Shown: positions 10,714 to 22,710, counted from the stretch's first letter. The stretch is DNA of 64,000 bases from Chromobotia macracanthus (GCA_036877525.1 JAZGTH010000002.1:5123501-5187500); one strand, 5' to 3'. Notes: a model not told the origin generated them from the sequence alone. Numbers and translations are program-made.

Positions 10714-11493
10714 CTGAGAGAGAAAGAGTGTGAAATCTTAAACAAGAATGGATATATGCATTCCTTCTGCTTTAATAACAGGTACAGTAGTGCACAACAA
10801 GAACACCAGTGGTGCATATTCTCCCAGCATGATCTGAGAATGATCCAAAAAACATCTTGTGTGCTTCAATGACCTTTTGTACATGTGTTAACATGGTCAA
10901 TATAACATATTTCCTTATTTGATTAGTGACCTAGAAATAGCACAGAATCTCAAATATTTCTCATTAAGTTATTAAAATAACATTCTTTGTTTGACATATT
11001 TTAAACCCTTAAATCCTTATTTAAATCCATGTTAAATTAGATTTTAAATCCTTCATTTTCTATGTGGTCTCAGACCTTTGGACTTCATTGTATAAGGAAA
11101 CATATGCATATTTGATGCTGTGACAGAGTAGATTTAACCTACTTAAAAGTAGATTTGTGTTTCCTAAAGGAAATACCATTATGCTTACTGTTGAGTGCAA
11201 TGTAAGAATAAAGTCTTAGGCCAGGTTAAGTTTTATAATTTGGTTCTGTGAGTACTGTTTTCTCATTGTCATAAAACTCAGTGAGCATCTTAAGCCATTC
11301 AGACTGAATTACAGAAGTTTAATCAGGATTAAAGGTTTAAAACAAACTACCAGACTCTTAGAGGAACATCAATATAACGCTGACCTGCAAGCACAAAAAA
11401 AGTCCACAGACTCTACATAGTTAATTAATATGAGTTTATAAAACTGAATGTGTAGTAATTACAAAATAGTTTTGGATAGTATATATGTCACAC

Positions 11494-11525
11494 ATGTATT
11501 AACGAATGCACATTCGTTAATACAT
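11494..11525. repeat. perfect 15-bp inverted repeat
   Basis: ATGTATTAACGAATG, a 2-bp spacer, then its exact reverse complement. It lies in an intron of the acyltransferase-like gene. Confidence 0.95.
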
Positions 11526-11790
11526 TGCCTAATAGATTTATCATTTATGCCACAGTTATTGTACAGCACATAACATAAAGTTATTTGCAGAGAAAGATTT
11601 GCAGCTTTACTCGCAAAATGTTCATCAATAAGATAATAAGCAGATCCAATATAGACCTAAATATAATCTAACTAATTAAATTAATTGAAAATGTACTATC
11701 CAAGTAGTAATAGAATGTGACTTTGGGGGTCAAACGTGCTAAAAGGAATTTTCTAAAAAATTATATAAGATAAGAGATTTATGATTGGAC

Positions 11791-11918
11791 CTGGGCAGGG
11801 TGGGGGAGATAAAGGTCTCTGTGAGTATCCAGGATATCTGGCAAGGCTCTTAGGTATTAGCAGTTCTGTTGCCCTGATGTCTTCTGGGGTGAGTGTGGCT
11901 ACCAGGGCCTGCTTCACC
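11791..11918 (-). pseudogene. GPAT-family exon with internal frameshift
   Basis: The 128-nt exon has acceptor GTTTCATTCAG and donor CCCAG then GTCCAA, a weak donor. Read in phase with exon 12532-12633, it begins VKQALVATLTPED, matching GPAM VQEAIAEVAAEL. Its 3' part matches only in another frame: ILTETFISPTLPR corresponds to ILQEMVATVSPAMIR. In that second frame it joins the next exon correctly as R-LVSW. The frame change lies near 11835-11845. Confidence 0.65.
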
Positions 11919-12531
11919 CTGAATGAAACACACACAGGAGTCACAGGACAGGAGACCGCAGCACAGACAAATGAGATATTGTGTGCCAGATGGATCATCA
12001 GTATTGCTGATGCCTCCAGAGAGAAAAGCACATCAGTGCTGTTCAGGACTGTAAAAGGTTTTTTAAGTGTTAGGGCCTAAACTGAGCAACTTGAGGGAAG
12101 GTGCTAGTGTAAGGGTTGAAATAAGGTTATAAAATCATGCAAGCAAGTTAAGGTGAGCAAATACAGATATTTTCAAAATCTAAAATTTAAAATCAAACTG
12201 TCTTCAGGAAGCCATGTATAATTAGGCTACTGTTGGGTTTATTGAAACCTGATCATGCACATTTTTATGGAGCTAGACAGCTACACAGAACATGACAAAA
12301 TGAAAAAAGAATGCAGGGGTTTTCAGATGCCTTTTAAAAATAATCTAACTTAATAAATAAATAAACTAGATGACATCGCTAATCAACTAATTGACCATCA
12401 TGACGTATTTCTAGAAACACCGGATAGAAGCAGCTACCAACCTTTTGTATTTACAGCAGAGAGAAAACTGGAATAAAATATCAATGGGAGCCTCATGTGA
12501 GGCCAGCATCTTAAAACTGTGTGAGCTGCAC

Positions 12532-12633
12532 CTCTCACTGGAATAAATATTGCTCCGTCTGTCTCTAACAGGGCTGCGGTGAACTTCACAACCCCACACA
12601 AACAGCAAACAACACATTCTTCAGCCACGATAC
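12532..12633 (-). pseudogene. GPAT-family exon with premature stop after YRG
   Basis: The 102-nt exon has acceptor GTTTTTCAG and donor GAGAG then GTGCAG. Read in phase with the preceding exon it starts YRG and then hits TGA at 12621-12623, where the family has Trp-Leu. It continues as LLFVWGCEVHRSPV and NIYSSER, which aligns with the GPAM stretch around VLNSSRV. The alignment is about three residues short next to the stop, consistent with a small deletion. The 2-nt remainder AG joins exon 11918 as SSER then VKQA. Confidence 0.65.
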
Positions 12634-13710
12634 CTGAAAAACACACAAATATGAGCACACACTTGTACACCCTCTCACCCTCACCCTCTCAAAATAAATA
12701 TGAGACATCATGTACAGATATTGTTTCATTTACTGAGACAATGAAAACAATGAGTGGCCAATCAGAGCTGGTAAATAAATCATATTCTCTGCCTAATCAG
12801 GCTGCAAAATGTTAATTAGCTCAGCCAATGAAAGAGCAGGGCCTGTTAATATAGAACAAATCAAATGGCTGAATCACGGCACCCAGCTTCTGGTAAATTG
12901 AGATGAGGATAAACTCGCTCTGTCATTTGTGTGTTTTGATCTAGGAGGGCCAAATCCCATTTATTTGCTCTAATAAAGTGTTTTCCAGGAAGTTAGAAAC
13001 AGTTTATAAAGACATGGTTCCCATAACTACAGACAAATAAATTGTAATGGCTCTTCTAGTCACTTGTTGTTATTGGATAAGGATTTTTTTAGAAATCATT
13101 TTAATAGCGACTACATCACAAAAAAAAACAATTTCTAGGTGCTAAAAAATATTAGCCCCAAAAAGTATTTGGATACTTTTGGACTTTTAAGCCATTCTCT
13201 AAATTCATGAGTTTCACTTTGAGTCCTTTTTGGTATTATTTTTAATTTCTTGTCCCATAGTGTCTGAATACTTTTACACTGTATTTTTGAGTTAAAAATA
13301 AAAATACTTATTATATTCAATATAGAAGTAACTTTCTCAGGCCTGAAAATTACAATGTGAGAATTCCCTTATATTCCCAGGTTTTCCAAGAGCATAGCAA
13401 CCCTGAGGGGAGTGTTTTATTCAGGACCACACTGACTGCGTGAGCTCACAGCACGATCTATTAAGAGAGTCAAAGAGCATTTACAAACGCAGAAATATGT
13501 AACAAAGTATTGTTCTCACCTTTGAAAAACTGCAAGAAATACTTTAAAGGTTATTCTAGAGTTCTTTATTTTCCAACTGAAGTAGGTGTACTGGGTCTGT
13601 GAGTCAGAAATCCAAAAAGTAATTACCCTGAAATAGTTTGAAGCTCAAGTTGAGAGATGCATTATTTTAACAGCCTGGAGGAGGGCTTGAATTGTAGGAT
13701 GTTCGCTTAC

Positions 13711-13887
13711 CTGGTGTGTGTCTGGTTCACACAAGTCGGGTTCTGAAAACCCACAGGGGAAGAGCTACACAGCAACTTCAGACCCTGAGAGTGGCAAGAG
13801 GATATTTGATCAGACCTGATGGAGAGCTCTCTAACAGCCTTCATCACAGAGTTCAGACACACAGTCTGTTCTAATGTCCCATATAGA
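13711..13887 (-). pseudogene. GPAT-family N-terminal exon (reading frame intact)
   Basis: This 177-nt exon has an acceptor ending in TATCTCAG and a strong donor (CCAG then GTAAGC). It is open for 58 codons plus 2 nt. The last part, PVGFQNPTCVNQTHTR, lines up with the human GPAM segment that ends in INETHTR, just before the RGW motif. The 2-nt remainder AG joins the first G of the next exon (12633) to give Arg, so phase and order fit. No disabling change is seen here. Confidence 0.7.
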
Positions 13888-16800
13888 CTGAGATAATGAT
13901 ACACTTTAGGGAACTTGTGTTCAAATAGCACTCTATTAGTTTCACTATAAATAATGGTCTGTTTGAAAATTGTGCTATACTAAATAAACATTCTTCCAAA
14001 TGAAATGTTTCTTGAAATTTATTGACATGCCTCAGCTGCTAACTGATAGAACATGTCATCTAAAACTATTTCCTGGAGAAAAACAGTCAAGGTAGAATAG
14101 CCTTTTTTATTTTACAGGTGGAGAGGAAAAAGAAATTATTCAGGGGGTGGGGGAAGCTGAAGTAATGGCATCAGGAAATGTTGCATGCCAGATTTGATCC
14201 TACATTACTCAAATAAGCACCAAGGCTCAAACTGTCTGGAGCGTGTAGCTCTGCACAGCTGTGGAATGTGTGATTTCTAAAACAAATCAGGCTGTGTGTG
14301 GTGTCATTCTAATGTTCTGCTGCCATTTATTACATCACACCCTCAAACAAGTCATTGTTTGAATAAATACACATTTATAAACATATACACACGAATTACT
14401 TTGCCAAATGATATTGTAGTAAAGATGTTTCATCTGGCGTAAGAATAACTTGATATGAGGCACAAGTCTTTAAAAAGTAACGATTGCCTCTCCAGAACCG
14501 GAGGGACAATCGTAAAAGTTTCTGAAAAGGAAATTTAATAGTTGCTTTGCCCCTGGTCCTGTTAACAGCATAGATTTATTCAACACGGCTGTTTAAATAC
14601 ACCCCTTGCATGTGTTTTTAAATTACTTTTAATAGAAATGCAAACACTGGCTTTTTCAGACATGATTTATCTGGGTGGCTGGTCTGAGATGGTTGAGATT
14701 AATAGAGGGGGTTCGATCCAATAACCCTCTGATTACCGCTCCATTAGCCCTGCATCCCGACTCTCAGCGCAATGTGCCCACTGGGACAAGTGCTGCTGAA
14801 AACAAGCTTAGTCATCTGCAGTTTTCAGAGAGGCTCTTCATAGCACAGGGGGAAACTATGCTCTTGTGTGTTCATTATTTTCCTTTCCTAATCCCTTTAT
14901 CCCTGCTATTCCTACCATAAGTAACATGTTGACTTACGGTCTGAAATCTCTTTGATTGTCCCTCATGATGTGAAGTTTGTGAAAGCATTGTCTGGGGTTT
15001 TAAGGTGAGCCTAAACCTATGTACTTCTCCCACTGGCTCTCACTGTTTGTCCTTTTATTATCTTCAAACCCTTTCATCCATCTCGTTTTGGCATTGGTGA
15101 CAGCACTGTCCAGAACCTACCCTGCAGCCTGGACCTGCTCAGGAACAGAGGCCTGCTTTTTAACTTCCTCTTGATTTTTACACCCCAGGATAACTAGCAA
15201 TAGGAATAGGGTTTGGCAGAACACTGAGAAAAAAGGAATAACCATGGATTTGAAACCAATGCTAAGAGTGTTAAAAGCATCAGCGCATTTGACACATTTT
15301 TCAAGCTGAGATAAGAAACAATACTCTGGGCAGCAGCGAGGCTCTTGTTCTGGGTACTTTATTAACTTTATCTCACTTATCATGTTTCTGTTTTTTTCGC
15401 ATTTTCCAACATCAAAAGTAGGATGGATCGATGTTTGAATGCAAAGGAACATGAAGGAACATGAAATCTGTTCACAAATGGATGCCATGATGATATTGCA
15501 ATTGAATAGCAAGCAATATGAGCCTTTGTGACATGAGCAGCATCGCATTAAACAGGAGAGTCCCCTGATAGGTTTCACAGATGATGACATCAATTTAAAT
15601 TGAGAGCAATCATAACATTTTAGCACAGACAGATAAAAACAAAGATGGAGACAGAAGGATTGATTTATCATAATTTAAAGCTGTCTTTAGAATGGACACA
15701 GTTACAAAGTCTCTAATCATCTGTGTGGGAAGTATCACTTACAGTAATCAATTATTAAATAAGACTGCATAATGGATAGGGCTCCGGCACCCAGGTTAAT
15801 TCTTTTAATCTCCTTTTAAAGGAAAATTATTTCTTCTGGTAAGGTTTCATTAGCTTGGTCTCACAGGCACCCCATGCCTTTGGTCAAGTGTAATAAAAGC
15901 ACAAGATTATAGTCTGACAAGCAGAGGAATTGTATTAGGCTGTAATGTTTTCATTTAAATTCACTTCAGCTGTATTCCAGTCTCAGACAGATGAGAATCA
16001 AATGCTTTGGTTTAGGAGCAAAAAGACAGAAAAAAAACATTAAATTATTCAAACTAAACTCTCACTAAACCTTTAAATGATTCAAAAACGTCATGAGGGG
16101 TTTGGCAAAAAAAAAAAAGAATCCACTGAAAGAAATCATTTACGTAAAGGATTAAAAAAATCAGTTTGGACAAAAGAAAAAGTCCAAGTTCAGTACAGTT
16201 AACCATCTACTTGGACAAACAAGAATTTTTCAGGGCACTGTGCAGAAAATGTTCCACCTTAATAACAGACGGTGGTAGATCCACCATCCACTGTGATTTC
16301 TTTAAGGGAAAAAGCAATAAGTACATTTAATCTGGCAACGTTTTAAACTTCACTCCTGACCAGGTGAGTACATCTATGTCTTGCACCAATTACACAAAAA
16401 GAAATCATTCTGAGCTTACAATAGTTCCACATGATTGACTGTGTGTGTGTTTTGGCTGGCACAAAGTCGTGTATGTGCATTTATTACCAGAGGCACGAGT
16501 TACCTTATGTCTACCTAGTGCTGTGCTTTGAATCTGATTATGATAATCTTCATCATCATAAACACAGATAAGATTTTTCATGGGAAAGCTAATGAACCAA
16601 TCAAAAATGGATTACATTTAAGGTCATTTTCATCAGCATTTGAGGAGTATGAGCTTCTGTGGGAATCACAGAGCTGTTTGTCTAAATTCAAATTGCACCT
16701 GATTCCAAACAAATTTGCAAGTGATAAAGAGTCTGATATGTTTGTTCAGACAACGTCAAAATCTGTTGCCATGGTAATGACTTCACAATGGGTTTTGAGA

Positions 16801-18342
16801 CACAAAACCCATCATTGACTTCATTGATTTCAAAACAAGATTTCAAGCTTTCCCCTTTTTCAAACAGCAGTTCCTGAGATAATCTCTATATGAATATGCT
16901 ACTCTAGGTTTAAAGGATGTCAGCATTCTGAGTGGCTAAACCAACAAGCCAATGACAGCTGCGAGAAGATGGGATGGTGTTTAGACTAATAGTCTGCAGA
17001 TGGTCTGAGATGTGAATTTAATTATGTTCTAGAACATAAGTGGAGGTGAAGAGAGATGAATTGAGTGAAGATATTACAGAGGGATCTTAAGTCTTCTCTT
17101 ATGCAATGTTTGCAGATATTATAGCGCAGACAGCATACATAGTTGACTAAACGGTACAGCTGTTACTAGTGGACACGGAAAATAATAGTCATTTACACAA
17201 AAAAATATACAAGATACCATTCAAAGTATTGTCATTTTAATGTTACTTTTAAAACCATTTTTTAAAATAACACAATAAAATAAAACATTTGTAAGAATAA
17301 TACATTTTTAAAGTGCATCTGGAACAGAAACTTTTTAATTTTACCTCAGATCTGATGAAGATACCTCAGATGCAAATTAAAAAGCATGCATGCATACATT
17401 TGTTTTCATCTGTTGGTAAGCCAATGCATGCCGACCCGACTTTAAAGATTATTAATTATGCTAGAGTGAATAAATAAGTGAGACACTGAATTAAATAAAA
17501 CAGAAATGACCATGTTTACATGGACAAGAATAAAACAATGAATCAAATATTAGATTGGATTATGTAAGGTGCAAACATCTTATTTTGAATTTTAGAATAT
17601 TTTTGTTTAGATCATATAGAACATATGCTTTCAGAAACTAATTATAAAGAATGAGGAGAAAAAATTGTAATCCAAGCAAACATAATCGATATGCAGTCAG
17701 ACAAAAGTACTATGAAGTCTCTTATTTGAAAGGTTCATTGGCTCACTTTTTTCTTTATAAATTATATTTATCTTTAATTGTTTTCATGCATAAATTTCTT
17801 TAGCATCTTTTTTTAAAACTGATGTTATATTGGAGAAATATTTCTGAAGTACTTCTGTCCTATTTTACATGTTAACCCCATGTATGACAGCAGTCATGCA
17901 GGCTCTCTCATAAAAGATGGTAAGATGTGTTACGTGTGAAGTGAAAAGATTTACCGCAGACCATTTTGGCTAGAAAATGAGGGCATTTTCACTGGAAGCA
18001 TCTTCAGCAATTTTCTAGCATTTTCACTGGAAGCATCAATTACTATTAGTTTATAATAGCAAAAGTATGAACTACTAGTATAAACAACTAACAGCTAGCA
18101 AGTTTGGACCTGTAAGTAAAATAATGACAGGTCAGTTTTTGGGAAACTGTACCTTTAAAACAACAATCATACTATATCATTACCAAAACTAAACCACAAC
18201 TGCAGCATTAATATTGAAAGCCTGAAAATCAGCTTCTCTCTCCAATAATAACAGTGCAATCATAAACAAAACCATGCCTAAAATCTCATTCTTATCCTTC
18301 ACCCTAAAAAATAATTATGCCCTTCTCGTGCCAGAGAGTGTC
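13888..18342. other. gene-poor stretch upstream of the acyltransferase-like gene
   Basis: Apart from the candidate exon at 15121-15223 I see no supported gene. The 5' exon and promoter of the acyltransferase-like gene should lie here, but no clear start exon was recognised. A 20-bp direct repeat (GCATTTTCACTGGAAGCATC) occurs at 17983-18002 and 18018-18037. Confidence 0.5.
15121..15223 (-). other. candidate upstream exon within the longest open frame
   Basis: A very good acceptor (ATTCCTTTTTTCTCAG at 15224 upward) and a donor (GCAGG then GTAGGT) bound 103 nt that read FLLLVILGCKNQEEVKKQ and then ASVPEQVQAAG. The 2-nt remainder GG would join exon 13887 in phase. This could be an earlier exon of the acyltransferase gene, but I see no homology to the family N-terminus. 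It lies inside a 184-codon minus-strand open frame (15117-15671), the longest in the window, which otherwise looks like chance sequence with many Cys. Confidence 0.2.
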
Positions 18343-18362
18343 GTGCCAGAATATTCTGGCAC
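18343..18362. repeat. perfect 20-bp palindrome
   Basis: GTGCCAGAATATTCTGGCAC equals its own reverse complement; the GTGCCAGA half also occurs just upstream at about 18329. Confidence 0.9.
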
Positions 18363-19028
18363 CCTCAATATTCATCTAACCTTGCCCCTGTAGATACAAT
18401 TATTGCAGGGCCATCTCCATATCTCTTCTTAGACCTATTTCTATTCCTTACTCCTATTACCCAGTGCAAATCACTTCTGACAGAGCTGCCCATCTAGATG
18501 GCTTTTAAAGGTATTTCAGACACACGTTATTTGAATTATTACTACCTGGTTAAGTTTAGATGCAAGTGTTTTATTTTATTTTTTTACAAAACTTTTTATG
18601 GATAACATATTATTGTTTATGTTGGAATAGAGCTCAGCACTATTTTACATGTGGAAAGTTTTGTGTTAGTCTTGCTGACTTAAACTGTTGGCTAAATAAT
18701 TGGCTATTGGTGTCAGGAAAATCTAGCATCGGCCAACTTTTAAAAAGCAGGCAGCTAGGTTTTCAGACACATGTGCACAAAGATTTTTGTCGCTCAGGTA
18801 CTTCTCTCTCATTTTTCATTAAAATATGAGCCAACAGATAAAAGGGGCTGCCAAGAGCTATAGCAAATATGGAGAAGATTTACAGGTAGGTCACCTAAAC
18901 TATAAACCGACAGGCAGTCAAGCACAAAAAAAGTGTATGAGTCATTTTATTTACGCAGTAAATAACTTTTGAACTCTGTAACTTTAAAAAAAAGGCATTT
19001 AAAAACTCACTGCATTTTTAGTGATGTT

Positions 19029-19220
19029 CCTGTTAAAAAACAGCTAAATCCAACCTAGGCTGGTGGCAGGTTTATTGCTGGTCTCCCAGCCTGGTTTTAG
19101 TTGGTTAAGCTGTTTTAGCAGGCTGGTTTTAGAGGGATTTTGGCCACTTTTTTGGATGATGAAGCCAACTAAGACCAGCCAACTACCTTAGACTGGTTTT
19201 AACAGTTATTTTTCAACAGG
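19029..19220. mobile_element. palindromic MITE, AACCAGC/GCTGGTT family
   Basis: The left terminus CCTGTTAAAAAACAGC is matched by CCTGTTGAAAAATAACTG on the other strand at the right end. The interior is rich in CTGGTTTTAG and AACCAGCC-type motifs that fold back, as in a common cyprinid MITE. Length is about 192 bp. Confidence 0.6.
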
Positions 19221-19498
19221 GGTTGTTTTCCACCTGTAAATACCACCCATTGGCCCAACGACGGAATCCAATGGTGTGGGTGAAGGTATCTCGTTTCACG
19301 TGTTCTGCCTCTTCGTGGCACTTCTACAAATTTCTTTAATTTATTACAATTTAGTTTTATTGACTCTGTGGTTAGTTCCAATATGACTCCAATTTTCTAT
19401 GAATTTTAGATTAGTGACTCCAAATTATCCGTTGATCATAATTTAGCGTTTTTTTGTAAATTCCCATACTCTTAGTTATTCTTTCATTAGGGACCCAT

Positions 19499-20402
19499 TG
19501 TCGCAGAGTCTCGTGCCAGCCGATATATGCGGATCTCACGGTCACAAAATGGTCAGTCTGATCTTAGTCAAAGGTAAACTGATATTATTAAACCTGGCTG
19601 CTCCATGCTTGCGCAGATCTAATAAGTTATCTTATCATGCAACTTGCTAAGACAGGAGATAGACAGAAACCTGGAGATCTTGGTCGATGTGCTCCTAGCT
19701 CCTTTCAACTACAAGTCCCCAGTATGATCGTATCCTGACACTTATTTTGCTGTAACCTTGGACTCCTTCTAATCTACCGGTAATAACAATTTCTGAAGAA
19801 CTTTCAATATATCAAGAAAAACTATTTATTTGCTGGGCAGGTTAAAAAATCAATTCAAAGAAATAAAAGAAAATATGAATATGAAGACAATATTTGAATT
19901 CAAAAGGTTAAAACATCAATTCAAAGAAATAAAAGACAATATGAATATGAAGACAATATTTGAATTCAAAAGGTTAAAACATCAATTCAAAGAAATAAAA
20001 GACAATATGAATATGAAGACAATATCTGAATTCAAAATAACAATACATGATCAACATAATACAAAATGAGGTACAAAGTCTAAATAATACCTGGCAAATA
20101 AGACACACAGCAGCAGTTGTGTGGGAAGTTCTGGTTACAGAATGCTTCCCCAAGTCTTTTGCCCAGCTGCCTTATATACACAGATAAGACAAAGAGTCAT
20201 AAACTCTGTGCCCAATTCAAGATTTGATCTGAGAGTTCTCGTGACCTGAAGGGGCACCCCACTGGGAGAGTTAACACTACAAAGTTCAAGACTCCTGGGA
20301 AAGACACACCCATACCAAGGGTGTAGATTATTTCCTACGTTTTTAAGTCCTTAGAACACCGTATCCAGTAATAATAGAAATTAGCCCTTTTTACCCATCA
20401 CA
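19499..20402 (-). mobile_element. 904-bp solo LTR containing a minisatellite
   Basis: The element has TG/CA ends (on the minus strand TGTGATGGG to GCGACA) and is flanked by CCAT on both sides (19495-19498 and 20403-20406), a 4-bp target duplication. On the minus strand a TATA box (TGTATATAAG at 20171-20180) precedes AATAAA at 19825-19830 by about 345 bp, so the orientation is minus. No internal region follows, so this is a solo LTR. The family is unknown; a 4-bp duplication fits an endogenous retrovirus-type element. Confidence 0.6.
19839..20036. repeat. three tandem 66-bp units inside the LTR
   Basis: Units begin at 19839, 19905 and 19971, each starting AGGTTAAAA and ending GAATTCAAA. Copies differ by only a few bases. 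Because 66 is a multiple of three, the array is open on the plus strand with a 22-residue period (RLKHQFKEIKDNMNMKTI and so on), which I regard as incidental. Confidence 0.95.
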
Positions 20403-22707
20403 CCATAACCTTCCAAATCATACCAAACATGACAATGGAAATTCAATGACATTACACTGTAAGTTGTACATATTAGTTCAGTGAGCTCCATTGATCTGAG
20501 CCTAGAGGGAGGGGGAGAATGAGAGAGAAGGGGGGAGGCAGAGGTGAAATTCAGGGTATCAGTGTCACATGGGGGAAGCAAGGAACCATAGCCTGGGAAC
20601 AAGCATAAAATGGTGTTTTGTTGTTTTATGGTATGTTTCTGCAAACAAACTCAGTGCTCATCTCTAGACAAGCTACCTTACACACCCAAAATTATGCTAT
20701 AGATATATTAAAAAAGACTGGCAGGATTGGGATACTGGAAAAAAATTATTAAAGAATTACCAATTAAAATATATGGGATAAACTAAAAACATATGATGGT
20801 TAGTTTAATAGTAAAAATGGGCCACTTCTTGCTTACCAGCCACATAGGTGACTTGGCTCACCAGTGAGCAGAGTCAGAGCAAAAAAAACTAACATCATAG
20901 GCAAATTATAAATACTCACATACAAGACCATACATCTCATATATATCATTCCACCATTTGATTAGTTTATGTGAATAAAACAAAAAACATGCCATTGATA
21001 TGATCTGGCTCCAGCAGCAGATCTGTGGCAGTTTATTTAGAACACGTTCACAAAACTTTTCTGCTTTAACGGAAGGCAAAACAAAAGCAGAGCAAGGCTG
21101 TGGCTGTTATCCATTCTGGAGATTTTGAACTGAGAGAGAATAATCATTTACTAAAATATCGACTCAGGCATTCTCAATAATATTAAGAGACTCCAGGGAG
21201 AAAGGGATGACACAGCCATCCCTTTTAAAGCAGGGTAGATGGATCGGGGAAGTTGAGAAGGCCAAATAGTTAATGTCCATGTTCAGCAAAACCATAATTT
21301 TTCACCACTAACGATTGACACGCCTCACTCACCTGCAGCAATTAATGTTGTTGTTGTTTAGCTCATTCGCACAACATTGCCCCCTACGGGTCATGACACA
21401 TGTTGCATTCACTCATTTGCTTCAACAGAGGATGTTTAAGAGGCCTTTAAGTCAATTTGTGATTAAAAATAATTTGTGATTTCTAAGAATGTGCAGCATT
21501 TCCCTCCTTATATTATAAATAATAACATTATACCTATACAACAGCCACAATAACAAGCTTGACTTGATTGAGTACTATCTGTATGTCTCTTTTAACTCGG
21601 CTGTCAATCCACAATCACCTTTAGACTCACAATACTCCCCAAACATCTGCTCTTTGACCTTCACCATCCATCATGTGTCTTATTTCATTTTGACAGCCCA
21701 ATATCCTCAGTCCCTGTTGTATTCTCTTCCTTTTGACATTTTTTATTTGTCCTGCCTCTTGTGTTATTTATTTGAACAGGACTAGACTGGTTCAGATGTA
21801 CCTATGTTAAATAAGTCATCGTATTTCCCTACCTGTGCAGAAAAGTTTATAAAGTTTATACAATGTAAAGCTTAGATCAGAATATAAAATGCTTTCACTG
21901 TTACTATCATCTTATCTCACAACAAGTCAACTGATCATTTCTTTGTATTTATTTTTGTATATTTTTGATTTAAGGTCTTAGTGTCTCATTCATAAACCTG
22001 TTTTGTTTTGAGCCATGTCTTTTCCTTTTTTGATAAAGTGGCATTAATTTGGCATAGGATAATTTCACCTGATATCTAGCTGCCTAGGTAATAAGAGATG
22101 CTTATTGCATTAGAAAACACTGTTTCATTTCAGTCTGAAACCTCAGAAGCTTGAGACAGTAGTGGATATAATATTATAGGCGAAACACGATTAAGTTACT
22201 ATAATAAGAGATTACCTTTAAAGTTCTTACAATCTTCTGACAACATAATTAAAACAGGATTTACCAGAATAATGTTAAGATTCCAGGAGAAGCATGGATG
22301 TTACAAAACAAAGACTGACAACAAAGATAAGATGATTCTAGCACATAGTGTCAAAAGCAATTTAATGAAGGATTTAAAAAAAGTTTTCCAGCATGTGAAT
22401 ATCCTGAGAATATTTTGTTATGGAAAAGAACCAAAGTAAAGGACTTTGAAATATGTTTAGGAGCTTATACACAGTAAAATATACCACTTGTGGTGTGTCT
22501 TTCATGTTTGTGTTTGCCTTCCTCTACAGCGGTGAGCTATTTTATTGAATGGTCCTTACAGGTTATAGACATTTGTAATTCAAAAAGCACTACACAGCAC
22601 AACACAGATTCCTAGTACAGATCATATTAACCAAAGGGGCCTCAAAATAGCTGAAGGGCTCCAAGCAATTTTGTATGACTATGTGTGAGTGCCTTTAGCG
22701 TATACTG

Positions 22708-22710
<3 letters not shown>

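Larger units (their letters stand above)
2135..13887 (-). pseudogene. gpat2-like: decayed mitochondrial glycerol-3-phosphate acyltransferase (GPAM/GPAT2 family)
   Basis: The family transfers an acyl group to glycerol-3-phosphate, the first step of glycerolipid synthesis, at the outer mitochondrial membrane. About eleven minus-strand exons, listed separately, match the family in order. Recognisable stretches are an N-terminal piece ending in NQTHTR, YRG, SSERVKQA, RLVSW followed by a hydrophobic segment, VPDVSVIPVGIS, VRIHFAQAFSLK and CAVSDML. Several exon junctions have matching phases (13711 to 12633, 12532 to 11918, 11791 to 10713, 3027 to 2273). Against this, stops or frame breaks occur in exons at 12.6, 11.8, 10.6, 9.2, 8.3, 6.5, 4.0 and 3.6 kb. 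The conserved H-x4-D catalytic motif is not intact. The C-terminal exons, expected below 2.1 kb, were not found. Features such as RLVSW and CAV resemble GPAT2 more, and IPVGIS resembles GPAM more, so the paralog is undecided. Family assignment rests on remembered human sequences. Assembly indels could mimic some lesions but not all of them. Confidence 0.75.

Noticed and set aside
13130..13300. Possible Tc1/mariner fragment (phrases like TACTTTTGGACTTTTAAG)
   Set aside because: The resemblance is only to short AT-rich phrases; no inverted termini or transposase remnants.
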